From assembly GCA_964433315.1 (NCBI GenBank), contig CAYSQO010000002.1, positions 1 through 64,000 of the forward strand: DNA of 64,000 bases, read 5' to 3'. Shown one piece after another: positions 49,832 to 56,628 of this stretch. The notes beneath the pieces were generated by a model. It saw only the letters and a program-made list of their open reading frames with translations, searched no databases and was not told where the DNA came from. A program made the position numbers and the translations under genes. The DNA comes from Aquariibacter sp964433315 (GTDB lineage Bacteria; Pseudomonadota; Gammaproteobacteria; Burkholderiales; Burkholderiaceae_C). The first letter of the stretch is position 1; every line of letters begins with the position of its first letter.

Positions 49832-51769
49832 TCAGCCCGGCGATCGGCGCAGCGGCTCCGGCAGCCAGCGCGTGCCGGCCAGCCGCGATGCCGCTGCCGT
49901 CACCAGCGCATCCTTCTTCATCGCCTCGACACCACCACCCGCCAGTTCGGGCCCGACCTCCTTCAGCGCCTCGATGATCTGTGCCTTCGGCACGTGGTTC
50001 AGGTAGCCCTCGGCGGTCGGCTCCCACCAGACGGCCATGTCCAGGCCCAGCGCCGCCGCGATGGCATTTGCGCTGCCTGCCGCACCTGCGGTCGGCAGCG
50101 CGTTCGCTGTCAGCGCGCTGCACAGCGCGAGCAGGTCGAGCAGCTCGACCTGGGACAGGCCGAGCAACCATCCGAACCACTCGCCCTGCTGCTCGGGCAG
50201 GCGGGCTTGCCACGCATCCTTCGCCTGCTGAACCGCCAGCCAAGCCCGGCTGGCCTTGAGGTCGTCGGCCGCAGCTTCGAGCGCGTACCCCGACAACTGC
50301 GGCGACACCTGCAGCACCGAAGCCTCGCGCGGATAGTCGGCACCGAAGGTGCGCAGCACGAAGACATGGACTACCGAGGCCAGGGCCACCGCCGCGTTCT
50401 GCGCGAGCATCGCCTGCAGGGCCATTGTTCGATGCGCGGTAAGCCGCTTGGTCAGCGCCTCGCTGCAACCGGGTGCCCGGCGCTCCGGTGCCGCCGACGA
50501 CGAAGCCGAGTGCGGCTCGTCGTCGCTCGCGTCATCGGAGCTGCCCTGGTCCGTCGCGCCCTTGGAGCGGACCACGGCAGCGATGGCCTTCCGATCTTCG
50601 TCGCGCACGAGTCCGCGCATCACCTCGACATCACCGTCGCGGCCAATGGAGACGATGGCGCCAGCGTGGGCCTTCTGCTCCGGCGTCCAGATCTTGAGTG
50701 CCTCGTGGATGACCTTGCGCCGGGCCGCGATGTCCTGCTCTTCCAGGTCGATCATCTCGGCCTCATCGGGCGACCACTCGGGCGCATCGTCCAGCGCCTG
50801 CGCCTGCTGCTCCAGTTCGGCAGCGCGCCGGTCCAGCGCTTCGAGTTCCTCTTGCTCGGCGGCCGTGGGCTTGCGGTTGGTGTGCGCACAGGGCGCAAAC
50901 TGCCGCAGGGCCATCGAATCCACGCTCAGCCGCGACTCGACCCACTTCCAGCCTTCCTCGCGGACCGTGGCGGCCAGCGCCTCCAGCTTCTCCGTCGCCA
51001 GCCTCTCCAGCAACGCCGGATCCGACAGGAAACGGCTCTGCTCGTCATCGAACAGGTCACGCCGCACGACACCACCTGCCGCCTCGTAGGCCTCGATGCC
51101 GACGAAGCGCACCAGCGCGCTGCCTGCCGCCTCGACCTCGCCGACCGTCAGCCGGCGCCGCAGCGCGGCCGGCGTCTTGTCCCAGGGCTGCGCGTCGAAC
51201 CAGGTGCGCTCCTGTACCGCGTGGTCGTCGCTCAGCGTCAGCGCCATCAGCTGATCCAGGTTGATGCCGTCCTCGCGGTACAGCGCCAGCAGCTTCGGTG
51301 ACAGCGCCGACAGCTTCAAGCGCCGCTGCACCGTCAGGACCGACACGCCGAACCGCGCCGCCACGTCCTCGACGCCCTTGCCCTCGTCGATCAGCGCCTT
51401 GAACGCCTCGAACTCGTCGGCCGGATGCATGGCCTCGCGCCCGCTGTTCTCGGCGAGGCTGACCTCCAGCGCCCGCTCGGGCGGCACCAGCTCGCATAGC
51501 ACCTCGTGTTGCTTCGGCAGGCGCCCGCGCTGCTGCAACAGCAGCAGCGCGCGCCGCCGCCGCTCACCGGCCGCGACCGCGAACTTCAGCTTGCTCGACT
51601 TGCCCCGGCGGACCTCCTGCTCGGTGACCACCAGGTTGTGCAGCAAGCCCTGCGCGTCGATCAGCGCCGCCAGTTCCTCGATCTGTCCCACCGAGTGACG
51701 GCGGACGTTGAACCGCGACGGCACCAGGCTGGCCAGCGGCACCGAAAGCAACTCCTTCGTGTGTTCCAT
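49832..51769 (-). CDS. ParB/Spo0J-family partition protein, large ICE type
   Basis: 645 residues from ATG 51769. N-terminal ParB domain (about 5-110; SLVPSRFNVRRHSVGQIEELAALIDAQGLLHNLVVTE) with the Arg-rich AGERRRRALLLL and the ALEVSLAENSGREAMHPADEFEAF CTPase/clamp region, then a helix-turn-helix (VEDVAARFGVSVLTVQRRLKL), and a long C-terminal half with Glu-rich helices. The C-terminal half is unlike chromosomal ParB (~300 aa). It probably binds a site on the element for partition or regulation; no ParA is seen here. Confidence 0.9.
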   Translation of the reverse strand: MEHTKELLSVPLASLVPSRFNVRRHSVGQIEELAALIDAQGLLHNLVVTEQEVRRGKSSKLKFAVAAGERRRRALLLLQQRGRLPKQHEVLCELVPPERALEVSLAENSGREAMHPADEFEAFKALIDEGKGVEDVAARFGVSVLTVQRRLKLSALSPKLLALYREDGINLDQLMALTLSDDHAVQERTWFDAQPWDKTPAALRRRLTVGEVEAAGSALVRFVGIEAYEAAGGVVRRDLFDDEQSRFLSDPALLERLATEKLEALAATVREEGWKWVESRLSVDSMALRQFAPCAHTNRKPTAAEQEELEALDRRAAELEQQAQALDDAPEWSPDEAEMIDLEEQDIAARRKVIHEALKIWTPEQKAHAGAIVSIGRDGDVEVMRGLVRDEDRKAIAAVVRSKGATDQGSSDDASDDEPHSASSSAAPERRAPGCSEALTKRLTAHRTMALQAMLAQNAAVALASVVHVFVLRTFGADYPREASVLQVSPQLSGYALEAAADDLKASRAWLAVQQAKDAWQARLPEQQGEWFGWLLGLSQVELLDLLALCSALTANALPTAGAAGSANAIAAALGLDMAVWWEPTAEGYLNHVPKAQIIEALKEVGPELAGGGVEAMKKDALVTAAASRLAGTRWLPEPLRRSPG

Positions 51770-52630
51770 GATGATGAACTCCATAGGTTGATGACACTGC
51801 GCGACCGTCTCTCGACAACGCATCACGGCGGCACGCCGGGCCAGGGAAAGGCCCAGGTTTTGAACGGCACGGCAACTTTCCGTAAACGGCGCTGTGCCCC
51901 ATCGCTGCCTTCAAGATCGCCTTGCATCAAGTCCTCGTCTCTCTTCCTGACCTGAAAACCGCCTGCCCTGTTTTCCGAGGGAGCCGGATGGGCTGTTGAT
52001 CCCTCGGCGTTGGGTTGAGCGGACTGCTGCCCCGCATTCGTCGGTCGCCGTGCGAAACCGACAGCGCCGCGAACAAGCGCGGGCGCAAGGGCACCGTGGA
52101 ATAGCTGGGAGGGGACCGCCGCAGGCGGGAGGGCACCGGCCTATGCCGCGAAAGGCCCTTGCGACAGCGCGCGCGGCGCTACGGTTCGCACATCGGGCGG
52201 CCGATGAACGCGGGAGTGCTCGACATCACCGCCGAGGCCGCGATTCGCGCGCAAGAGATGGCGTTCCATTCGCGTGTTAGCCCATCGTCCCACGTACCAA
52301 CGCTTACTAAAAACTTCCGCGCAGAGGTGGACAACGCGACATCTCTTGGAGTGTTCTACAACCTGTGTAGAAGCCCGTCCCGTGCGGGCCACCACAAGCC
52401 GCCTGTCCGAGCGGATCGTGTCGTTCCCTTTCATCGCTTGGAGCAGGTATGCGCCGTTTCCACGAGGCGCCAGCCGCAGCCGTTGCGGCATTGAAGGCGC
52501 CACAGTTGCTGGATGACCGTCGCACCGCGACGGCAAGGCGGCGCGCGCCGGGGCCAATCAAAGCGAGGGGCATCCGGTGAACCGCGCGACACGCCCTGGC
52601 CTGCCTCGGCGTGTCGTGCCAGGAGACGCC
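51770..52630. other. Inverted-repeat-rich segment without a convincing gene (possible oriT/regulatory region)
   Basis: 861 bp between parB and the next gene. Perfect inverted repeats: CCGAGGGA...TCCCTCGG (51975-52007), GTCGGT...ACCGAC (52040-52062), TTCTACA-ACCTG-TGTAGAA (52354-52372), CCGTCGC-ACC-GCGACGG (52517-52533), CGACACGCC...GGCGTGTCG (52587-52616). Short frames (for example 52159-52494 + and 52141-52557 -) lack good start sites and family features. A transfer origin, vegetative origin or regulatory RNA would fit this make-up. Confidence 0.5.
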
Positions 52631-52927
52631 ATGGGGACGGCGACAAACGGGGCAACGTCAAAGGGCGCTCGAACCCTGTGCGCCGAAGGCCGGAGGGGGG
52701 AAGTCCGGTTCTTCCTACAGCGCGTAGCAGGAGGTCTCTATGTCGAACGAGAGGAAATCCCACGACGAGGGCTGCGAACGCAGCAGTCCGTCCAGTTCGC
52801 GGACGCGGAGCACTTCAGGCGGTGGTGTGACAACGACCCCATCCGCTTCGAGCACCCGCTGCTCCACATCAGCCTCAAGCGAGACGCCGACGAGCTCTGG
52901 CGAAGCAGCGACGCCAGCGAAACCTGA
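52631..52927 (+). CDS. Small protein of unknown function upstream of luxR-type gene
   Basis: 98 residues from the ATG at 52631 (AGGAG 5 nt before). Residues VRFFLQRVAGGLYVEREEIPRRGLR and SVQFADAEHFRRWCDNDPIRFEHPLLHISLKRDADELW have a natural amino-acid make-up (Trp, Phe, His, Asp), while the overlapping frame that begins at 52740 is a Ser/Thr run. So I take this frame as the coding one. Not recognised. It ends 22 bp before the LuxR-type start and is probably co-transcribed. A GTG at 52577 would lengthen it. Confidence 0.6.
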   Translation: MGTATNGATSKGARTLCAEGRRGEVRFFLQRVAGGLYVEREEIPRRGLRTQQSVQFADAEHFRRWCDNDPIRFEHPLLHISLKRDADELWRSSDASET

Positions 52928-52949
52928 GGGCCCGGCGCTGGCGCGGATC

Positions 52950-53690
52950 GTGGCGGCTGCGAACTACACCGATCACGTCGCTGCCATCGCCGAACGCATT
53001 GGCGAAGCCATGGACCAGGCCACGGTTCACGGGCTGCTCGTCGATGGCGTCCATGCCCTCGGCGCCGAGCACGCGGTCTTCGTCAGCTTCATCCGCGACA
53101 ACGCCGATCTTTCTACCTGCCGCTTCATGCTGGTGTGCGAGCCCGGCTGGTGCCAGCGATACCTTGAGGCCGGCTGCTTCGCCCACGACCCATGGCTGGC
53201 CTACGCGGCGCACCATTCGGAGCCGATCCCGGCCAGTTCACTGCCGGTGCTCGACGCCGAGGGCCAGCGAGTGATTGCGCTGGCCCAGCAGAATGGCTTT
53301 GCATCTGCAGCCCTCGTGCCGGCCCACTCGGGCGCCGGCCACTCGCGGATCAGTCTGCTCTGCCTCGGATCACCCCAACCCGGCTTCTTCGACGGCGAAG
53401 GGTTCGGCCGCTTCCGCCTCGGGGCCCGCCTGCTCGCCGCCGAGTTGCACGACTGGTGGCTGGCCCGCATCCGGCGCGAGCTGATCGTCAAGGCCCGCAT
53501 CACGCAGGCCGACCTGGAGTTGCTCCGGCACGAGCATCAAGGCCACAGCAGCAAGCGCATCGCGGCTGAACTGAACGTCAGCAAGAGTTCGATCAACTCC
53601 CGCTTCCAGCGCATGAACATGAAGCTGGGGGTGCCCAATCGCCGGTTGGCAACACGCCTTGCCGTCGAGTGCGGCCTGTTGATTGGCTAA
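52950..53690 (+). CDS. LuxR-type regulator with autoinducer-binding domain
   Basis: 246 residues from the GTG at 52950. Autoinducer-binding domain (about 1-165): Trp and Tyr in GWCQRYLE and Asp-Pro in HDPWLAY match TraR W57, Y61, D70 and P71, but the position of W85 is Ala. C-terminal GerE helix-turn-helix (about 180-240; KRIAAELNVSKSSINSRFQRMNMKLGV). No luxI is in view, so it may be a solo. In conjugative elements such regulators can tie transfer to cell density. The frame is open to an ATG at 52740 with AGGAGG, but its first 65 residues are Ser/Thr-rich, likely a shadow of the gene above; the start is uncertain. Confidence 0.82.
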   Translation: MAAANYTDHVAAIAERIGEAMDQATVHGLLVDGVHALGAEHAVFVSFIRDNADLSTCRFMLVCEPGWCQRYLEAGCFAHDPWLAYAAHHSEPIPASSLPVLDAEGQRVIALAQQNGFASAALVPAHSGAGHSRISLLCLGSPQPGFFDGEGFGRFRLGARLLAAELHDWWLARIRRELIVKARITQADLELLRHEHQGHSSKRIAAELNVSKSSINSRFQRMNMKLGVPNRRLATRLAVECGLLIG

Positions 53691-54811
53691 GTCGCCACGA
53701 CTTCAGGCATCGGTTGCCACGCCTGCACCGCCAGAGCCAGTTGGTCCTGCTTCAGCGAGTCGGCCACCAGGGGCACGAGTCCATTCGACTTGGCCGTCCG
53801 TAGCGAGAGTCGTGCGGATTGCCGTCGATCGAGGTAGTCGGTCAGCACGCTGGCGACCAGGCCAGCCAGCTCACGCAGGGACAGCTCCCTCCAGCGCTGG
53901 ATCAAGCGGCCTTCCGGAGGTGGGCTCCACGAGGCGATCACATCGACGGCATCCGAAGGCCAAGCCCAGGCCGGTTCGTCTTCGATCCACCGGTTGACGC
54001 GCTCTTCGATCGGCGCCTCCAACGGAGCTGCTGGCGCTGCGCCGATCGCATCGGCCATTGATCCTGGCAACTGCAGTTCACCGACTTGAGCCTCGACATC
54101 GCCGATCCAGACGGGTCGCCGTGGATCGACAGAACGTAGTCGTTGGAGCAACTGGCTCTCGAACCACGCCTGCGAGGGTTGCTGCGCTGCACAGCACGAG
54201 ATCGAACCACGCCGCCGCACCATCAGCGCTTCGATGTTCAGCACCTGATGGCCAACGGTGGACATCGCGTTCAAGACGCGGTCGGCTTCGCAACCCAGCG
54301 ACGTGGCGACCACGCGGAACGTCGCCATCCTGGGTAGAACCTCCAGGCCGGCCTGCACCCAGCGGCGGTAGTTGATCCATCCTCCGGGAAGCACATCGAC
54401 GCTCCAGCCGCGCCATCGAAGCGCCCGCGCGACAGGCAGGCTGTCGAGCCCACCGCGTCCACAGTAGACGAGGATGGCCTGATCCAGCTTCAACGGCGCA
54501 ACAAGTGCAGCGAGCGAAGCCGGCAACTCCGCGTCGCCTGCACTGTCCTGGGCCGTCAATGCTCGGTCTTGAGAGTCGGAGTGCCCTGTTGCCAGAGGCC
54601 CCTGGCTGACCACGGCCGGTGAAAACTGCACCGCGCCAGGGATGTGATCCTCGTCGTATTCCTGCGGCGTTCGCACGTCGATGACAAGCGCGTAGTGCGA
54701 GAAGTCCTGGACCTCGATCGCATGCGGATGGAAGGCACCGGCCAGGGATTCGATCTCGGGCGGCTTGTTCGGCTTGCGCGCGCGATCCGATGATTCTTGA
54801 CCCGAAGTCAT
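53687..54811 (-). CDS. MnmH/SelU-like rhodanese protein lacking the P-loop
   Basis: 374 residues, close to tRNA 2-selenouridine synthase (364 in E. coli). The rhodanese half has VIDVRTPQEYDEDHIPGAVQF and VYCGRGGLDS with the catalytic Cys (117), then LPGGWINYRRWVQAGL. Where the family has a GxTGxGKT P-loop, the sequence is VVATSLGCEADRVLN, with no GKT. Later VLNIEALMVRRRGSIS and the FESQLL...PVWIGDVEAQVGELQLP block keep the family pattern. So it is a degenerate paralogue: perhaps a sulfurtransferase or a regulatory protein. Convergent with luxR (4-nt overlap of stops); start overlaps motif copy 2. Confidence 0.75.
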   Translation of the reverse strand: MTSGQESSDRARKPNKPPEIESLAGAFHPHAIEVQDFSHYALVIDVRTPQEYDEDHIPGAVQFSPAVVSQGPLATGHSDSQDRALTAQDSAGDAELPASLAALVAPLKLDQAILVYCGRGGLDSLPVARALRWRGWSVDVLPGGWINYRRWVQAGLEVLPRMATFRVVATSLGCEADRVLNAMSTVGHQVLNIEALMVRRRGSISCCAAQQPSQAWFESQLLQRLRSVDPRRPVWIGDVEAQVGELQLPGSMADAIGAAPAAPLEAPIEERVNRWIEDEPAWAWPSDAVDVIASWSPPPEGRLIQRWRELSLRELAGLVASVLTDYLDRRQSARLSLRTAKSNGLVPLVADSLKQDQLALAVQAWQPMPEVVAT

Positions 54812-54843
54812 CGCGTGAAGTGGTGGGTGGGGAACCTAGAGTT
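54807..54843. promoter_or_regulatory. Composite motif, copy 2 (GTCATCGC-N20-CCTAGAGTT)
   Basis: GTCATCGC (54807-54814) and CCTAGAGTT (54835-54843), 20 bp apart as in copy 1. Upstream context TTGACCCGAA vs copy 1 CGGCCCAAA. It overlaps the start codon of the MnmH-like gene and stands 68 bp before the trbM-like gene, so it could control both the type IV secretion operon and the divergent gene. Confidence 0.6.
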
Positions 54844-54910
54844 TCCGAACGGGGCGCGGTGGTGCCCCCTGACACGAAGCCCCTCGGTCTCCTCTACCTA
54901 AGGACCCGCC

Positions 54911-55474
54911 ATGGAAGCAAACAGCACTCTAGACCGGCCCTGCCGCGCTGCCAAGCGGGGCATGCTCGCGCACTTCTTCGCCGTCCTGCTGGCGTTCGCA
55001 GCGCTCTTCGGCGCGAGCACGCCGGCCCACGCCGTGGACGGCTGCAAGGTCCTGCTCTGCCTTGCTGCCCCGAGCTGGCGCTCGATTCCCGAGTGCGTGC
55101 CGACGATCAACCAGTTGCACCGCGACCTGGCACGCGGCAAGCCCTTCCCGGTCTGCTCGATGGCCGGCGCCGGCAACTCGGCGAACAACACCTGGGCCAG
55201 CGCACCCGGCTACTGCCCGCCGCAGTACACCCGCGTCTTCGACGGTGAGAGCGGGCCGATCTACACCTGCGACTATGCCGGCGCCGTCACGGTGAACATC
55301 AACGGTGCGCCCTTCACCCGGACGTGGTGGAACGCGGGCGGCGACACGGTCACCGAGTTCACCCCGGCCGCGAAGGCCCAGCTCGGCACCTGGGACACCA
55401 AGTTCGACGACGACTACGCCGCGTGGTTCGCCGCGCTGCCGCCGCCGGCACCTGTCGCCGAGTCCGGCTATTGA
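54911..55474 (+). CDS. TrbM/KikA/MpfK-family conjugal transfer protein
   Basis: A 187-residue exported protein: Sec signal (LAHFFAVLLAFAALFGAS, cleavage after PAHA, about residue 41), then DGCKVLLCLAAPSWRSIPECVPTINQLHRDLARGKPFPVC, the hallmark block of TrbM/KikA. Six or more cysteines in the mature part suggest disulfides. These proteins are needed for conjugation in IncP and IncN systems, exact role unclear. First gene of the transfer operon. Confidence 0.85.
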   Translation: MEANSTLDRPCRAAKRGMLAHFFAVLLAFAALFGASTPAHAVDGCKVLLCLAAPSWRSIPECVPTINQLHRDLARGKPFPVCSMAGAGNSANNTWASAPGYCPPQYTRVFDGESGPIYTCDYAGAVTVNINGAPFTRTWWNAGGDTVTEFTPAAKAQLGTWDTKFDDDYAAWFAALPPPAPVAESGY

Positions 55475-55485
55475 GGCAGTCCGCC

Positions 55486-55980
55486 ATGGATGCGTCCGCC
55501 TTCCTCGCGCTGGCGCTGGCTTGTGCACCCCAGGTGCACGCCGACACGGCGCGGGCCCTGGTCAGCGTCGAGAGCGCCTTCAACCCTTGGGCGATCGGCG
55601 TGGTGGGTGGTGCGCTCGTGCGCCAGCCACGCCACCGCTCCGAGGCGCTGGCCACGGCCAAGGCCCTGCAGGCGTCCGGCTGGAACTTCAGCGTCGGCCT
55701 CGGGCAGATCAACGTCGGCAACTTCGAGCGCCTCGGTCTGACCGTGGAAACCGCCTTCGAACCGTGCGCCAACCTGGCCGCCATGCAGACGGTGCTCGCC
55801 GAGTGCTTCGACCGCGCGAGCGGATCCGCGTCGAAGGCGGTCGATCAGGTCGCCCTGCGCCAGGCCCTGTCCTGCTACTACAGCGGCAACTTCGACACGG
55901 GCTTCCGCCACGGCTACGTGCACAAGGTCATCGTCGCCGCACGTGCCGTCCCCACCGATCAACCGAAGGAGCAGCTATGA
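55486..55980 (+). CDS. virB1: VirB1-like lytic transglycosylase
   Basis: 164 residues. It opens wall peptidoglycan for assembly of the secretion channel. ARALVSVESAFNPWAIGVV near residue 20 has the catalytic Glu (VESAFNPWA is the classical ESxxNPxA motif), and SVGLGQINVGNFERLG is the second motif. No clear signal peptide: the N-terminal MDASAFLALALACAPQVHA could serve as one. virB2 overlaps the stop (ATGA). Confidence 0.92.
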   Translation: MDASAFLALALACAPQVHADTARALVSVESAFNPWAIGVVGGALVRQPRHRSEALATAKALQASGWNFSVGLGQINVGNFERLGLTVETAFEPCANLAAMQTVLAECFDRASGSASKAVDQVALRQALSCYYSGNFDTGFRHGYVHKVIVAARAVPTDQPKEQL

Positions 55981-56267
55981 GCACCCTCGCATCCATCCGG
56001 CGCGCCGCGCCGGCCCTGGCCGCCATCGTTCCGGCCCTGCTGTCGCAGGCGGCCCTCGCCCAGGGCTTCGACAAGATCAACACCACGGTCACGAACGTCA
56101 ACACCATCCTGGTGACGATCTCGATCGCGGTCGTGACGATCGCGATCATCTGGGCCGGCTTCAAGATGATCTTCCAGGGTGCCCGCCTGGCCGATGTCGC
56201 CAACGTGCTCATCGGCGGCACCCTGGTCGGCGGCGCTGCCGCCTTTGCCAGCTACATCGTCACCTGA
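55977..56267 (+). CDS. virB2: VirB2 major pilin
   Basis: A 96-residue prepilin: a Sec signal (about 1-28, ending AALAQG), then two membrane segments (TILVTISIAVVTIAIIWAGFKMIF and VANVLIGGTLVGGAAAFASYIV). The size and pattern fit VirB2/TrbC pilins. It is the building block of the conjugative pilus. Translationally coupled to virB1. Confidence 0.9.
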   Translation: MSTLASIRRAAPALAAIVPALLSQAALAQGFDKINTTVTNVNTILVTISIAVVTIAIIWAGFKMIFQGARLADVANVLIGGTLVGGAAAFASYIVT

Positions 56268-56295
56268 CGGACTGACGAAAGACAGGGGCCCGACC

Positions 56296-56628
56296 ATGCA
56301 AGGCGAAGCCATCTACAAGGGCGCCACGCGCCCGGCCATGAAGCTGGGCATCCCGCTCGTGCCGCTGGTGGTGCTGTTCGGCACCGGCATGCTGCTGATC
56401 ATGTGGGGCGGCACCCTGGTGAGCTGGTGGATCGCCCTCGGCGTGGTCGTCGCCTTCGTTCCGGCGCTGCTGTGGATGCGCTTCGTCACCTCCAAGGATG
56501 ACCAACGCTTCCGCCAGATGTTCGTCGCCATGAAGCTGCGTCTGCACGACCGCAACCGCCGCTTCTGGCATGCGCGCAGCTACGCGCCGACCCTCTACCG
56601 GGGAGCTCGAGATGCTTGGCATGTCTAA
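56296..56628 (+). CDS. virB3: VirB3 inner-membrane protein
   Basis: A 110-residue protein with IYKGATRPAMKLGIPLVPLVVLFG (VirB3 signature: GxTRPxxxxGxP) and two membrane helices. Works with VirB4 in pilus assembly. Its end overlaps the virB4 start by 17 nt. Confidence 0.9.
   Translation: MQGEAIYKGATRPAMKLGIPLVPLVVLFGTGMLLIMWGGTLVSWWIALGVVVAFVPALLWMRFVTSKDDQRFRQMFVAMKLRLHDRNRRFWHARSYAPTLYRGARDAWHV

Noticed and set aside
52141..52557. Open frames on both strands (52141-52557 minus, 52159-52494 plus) between parB and luxR
   Set aside because: Neither has a good start site or natural composition throughout; perfect inverted repeats cross them. Kept as an unassigned segment.
52740..52949. ATG with AGGAGG as the start of the LuxR-type regulator
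   Set aside because: The resulting N-terminal 65 residues are almost only Ser, Thr and small residues, while the overlapping frame encodes a coherent protein. Not fully excluded.
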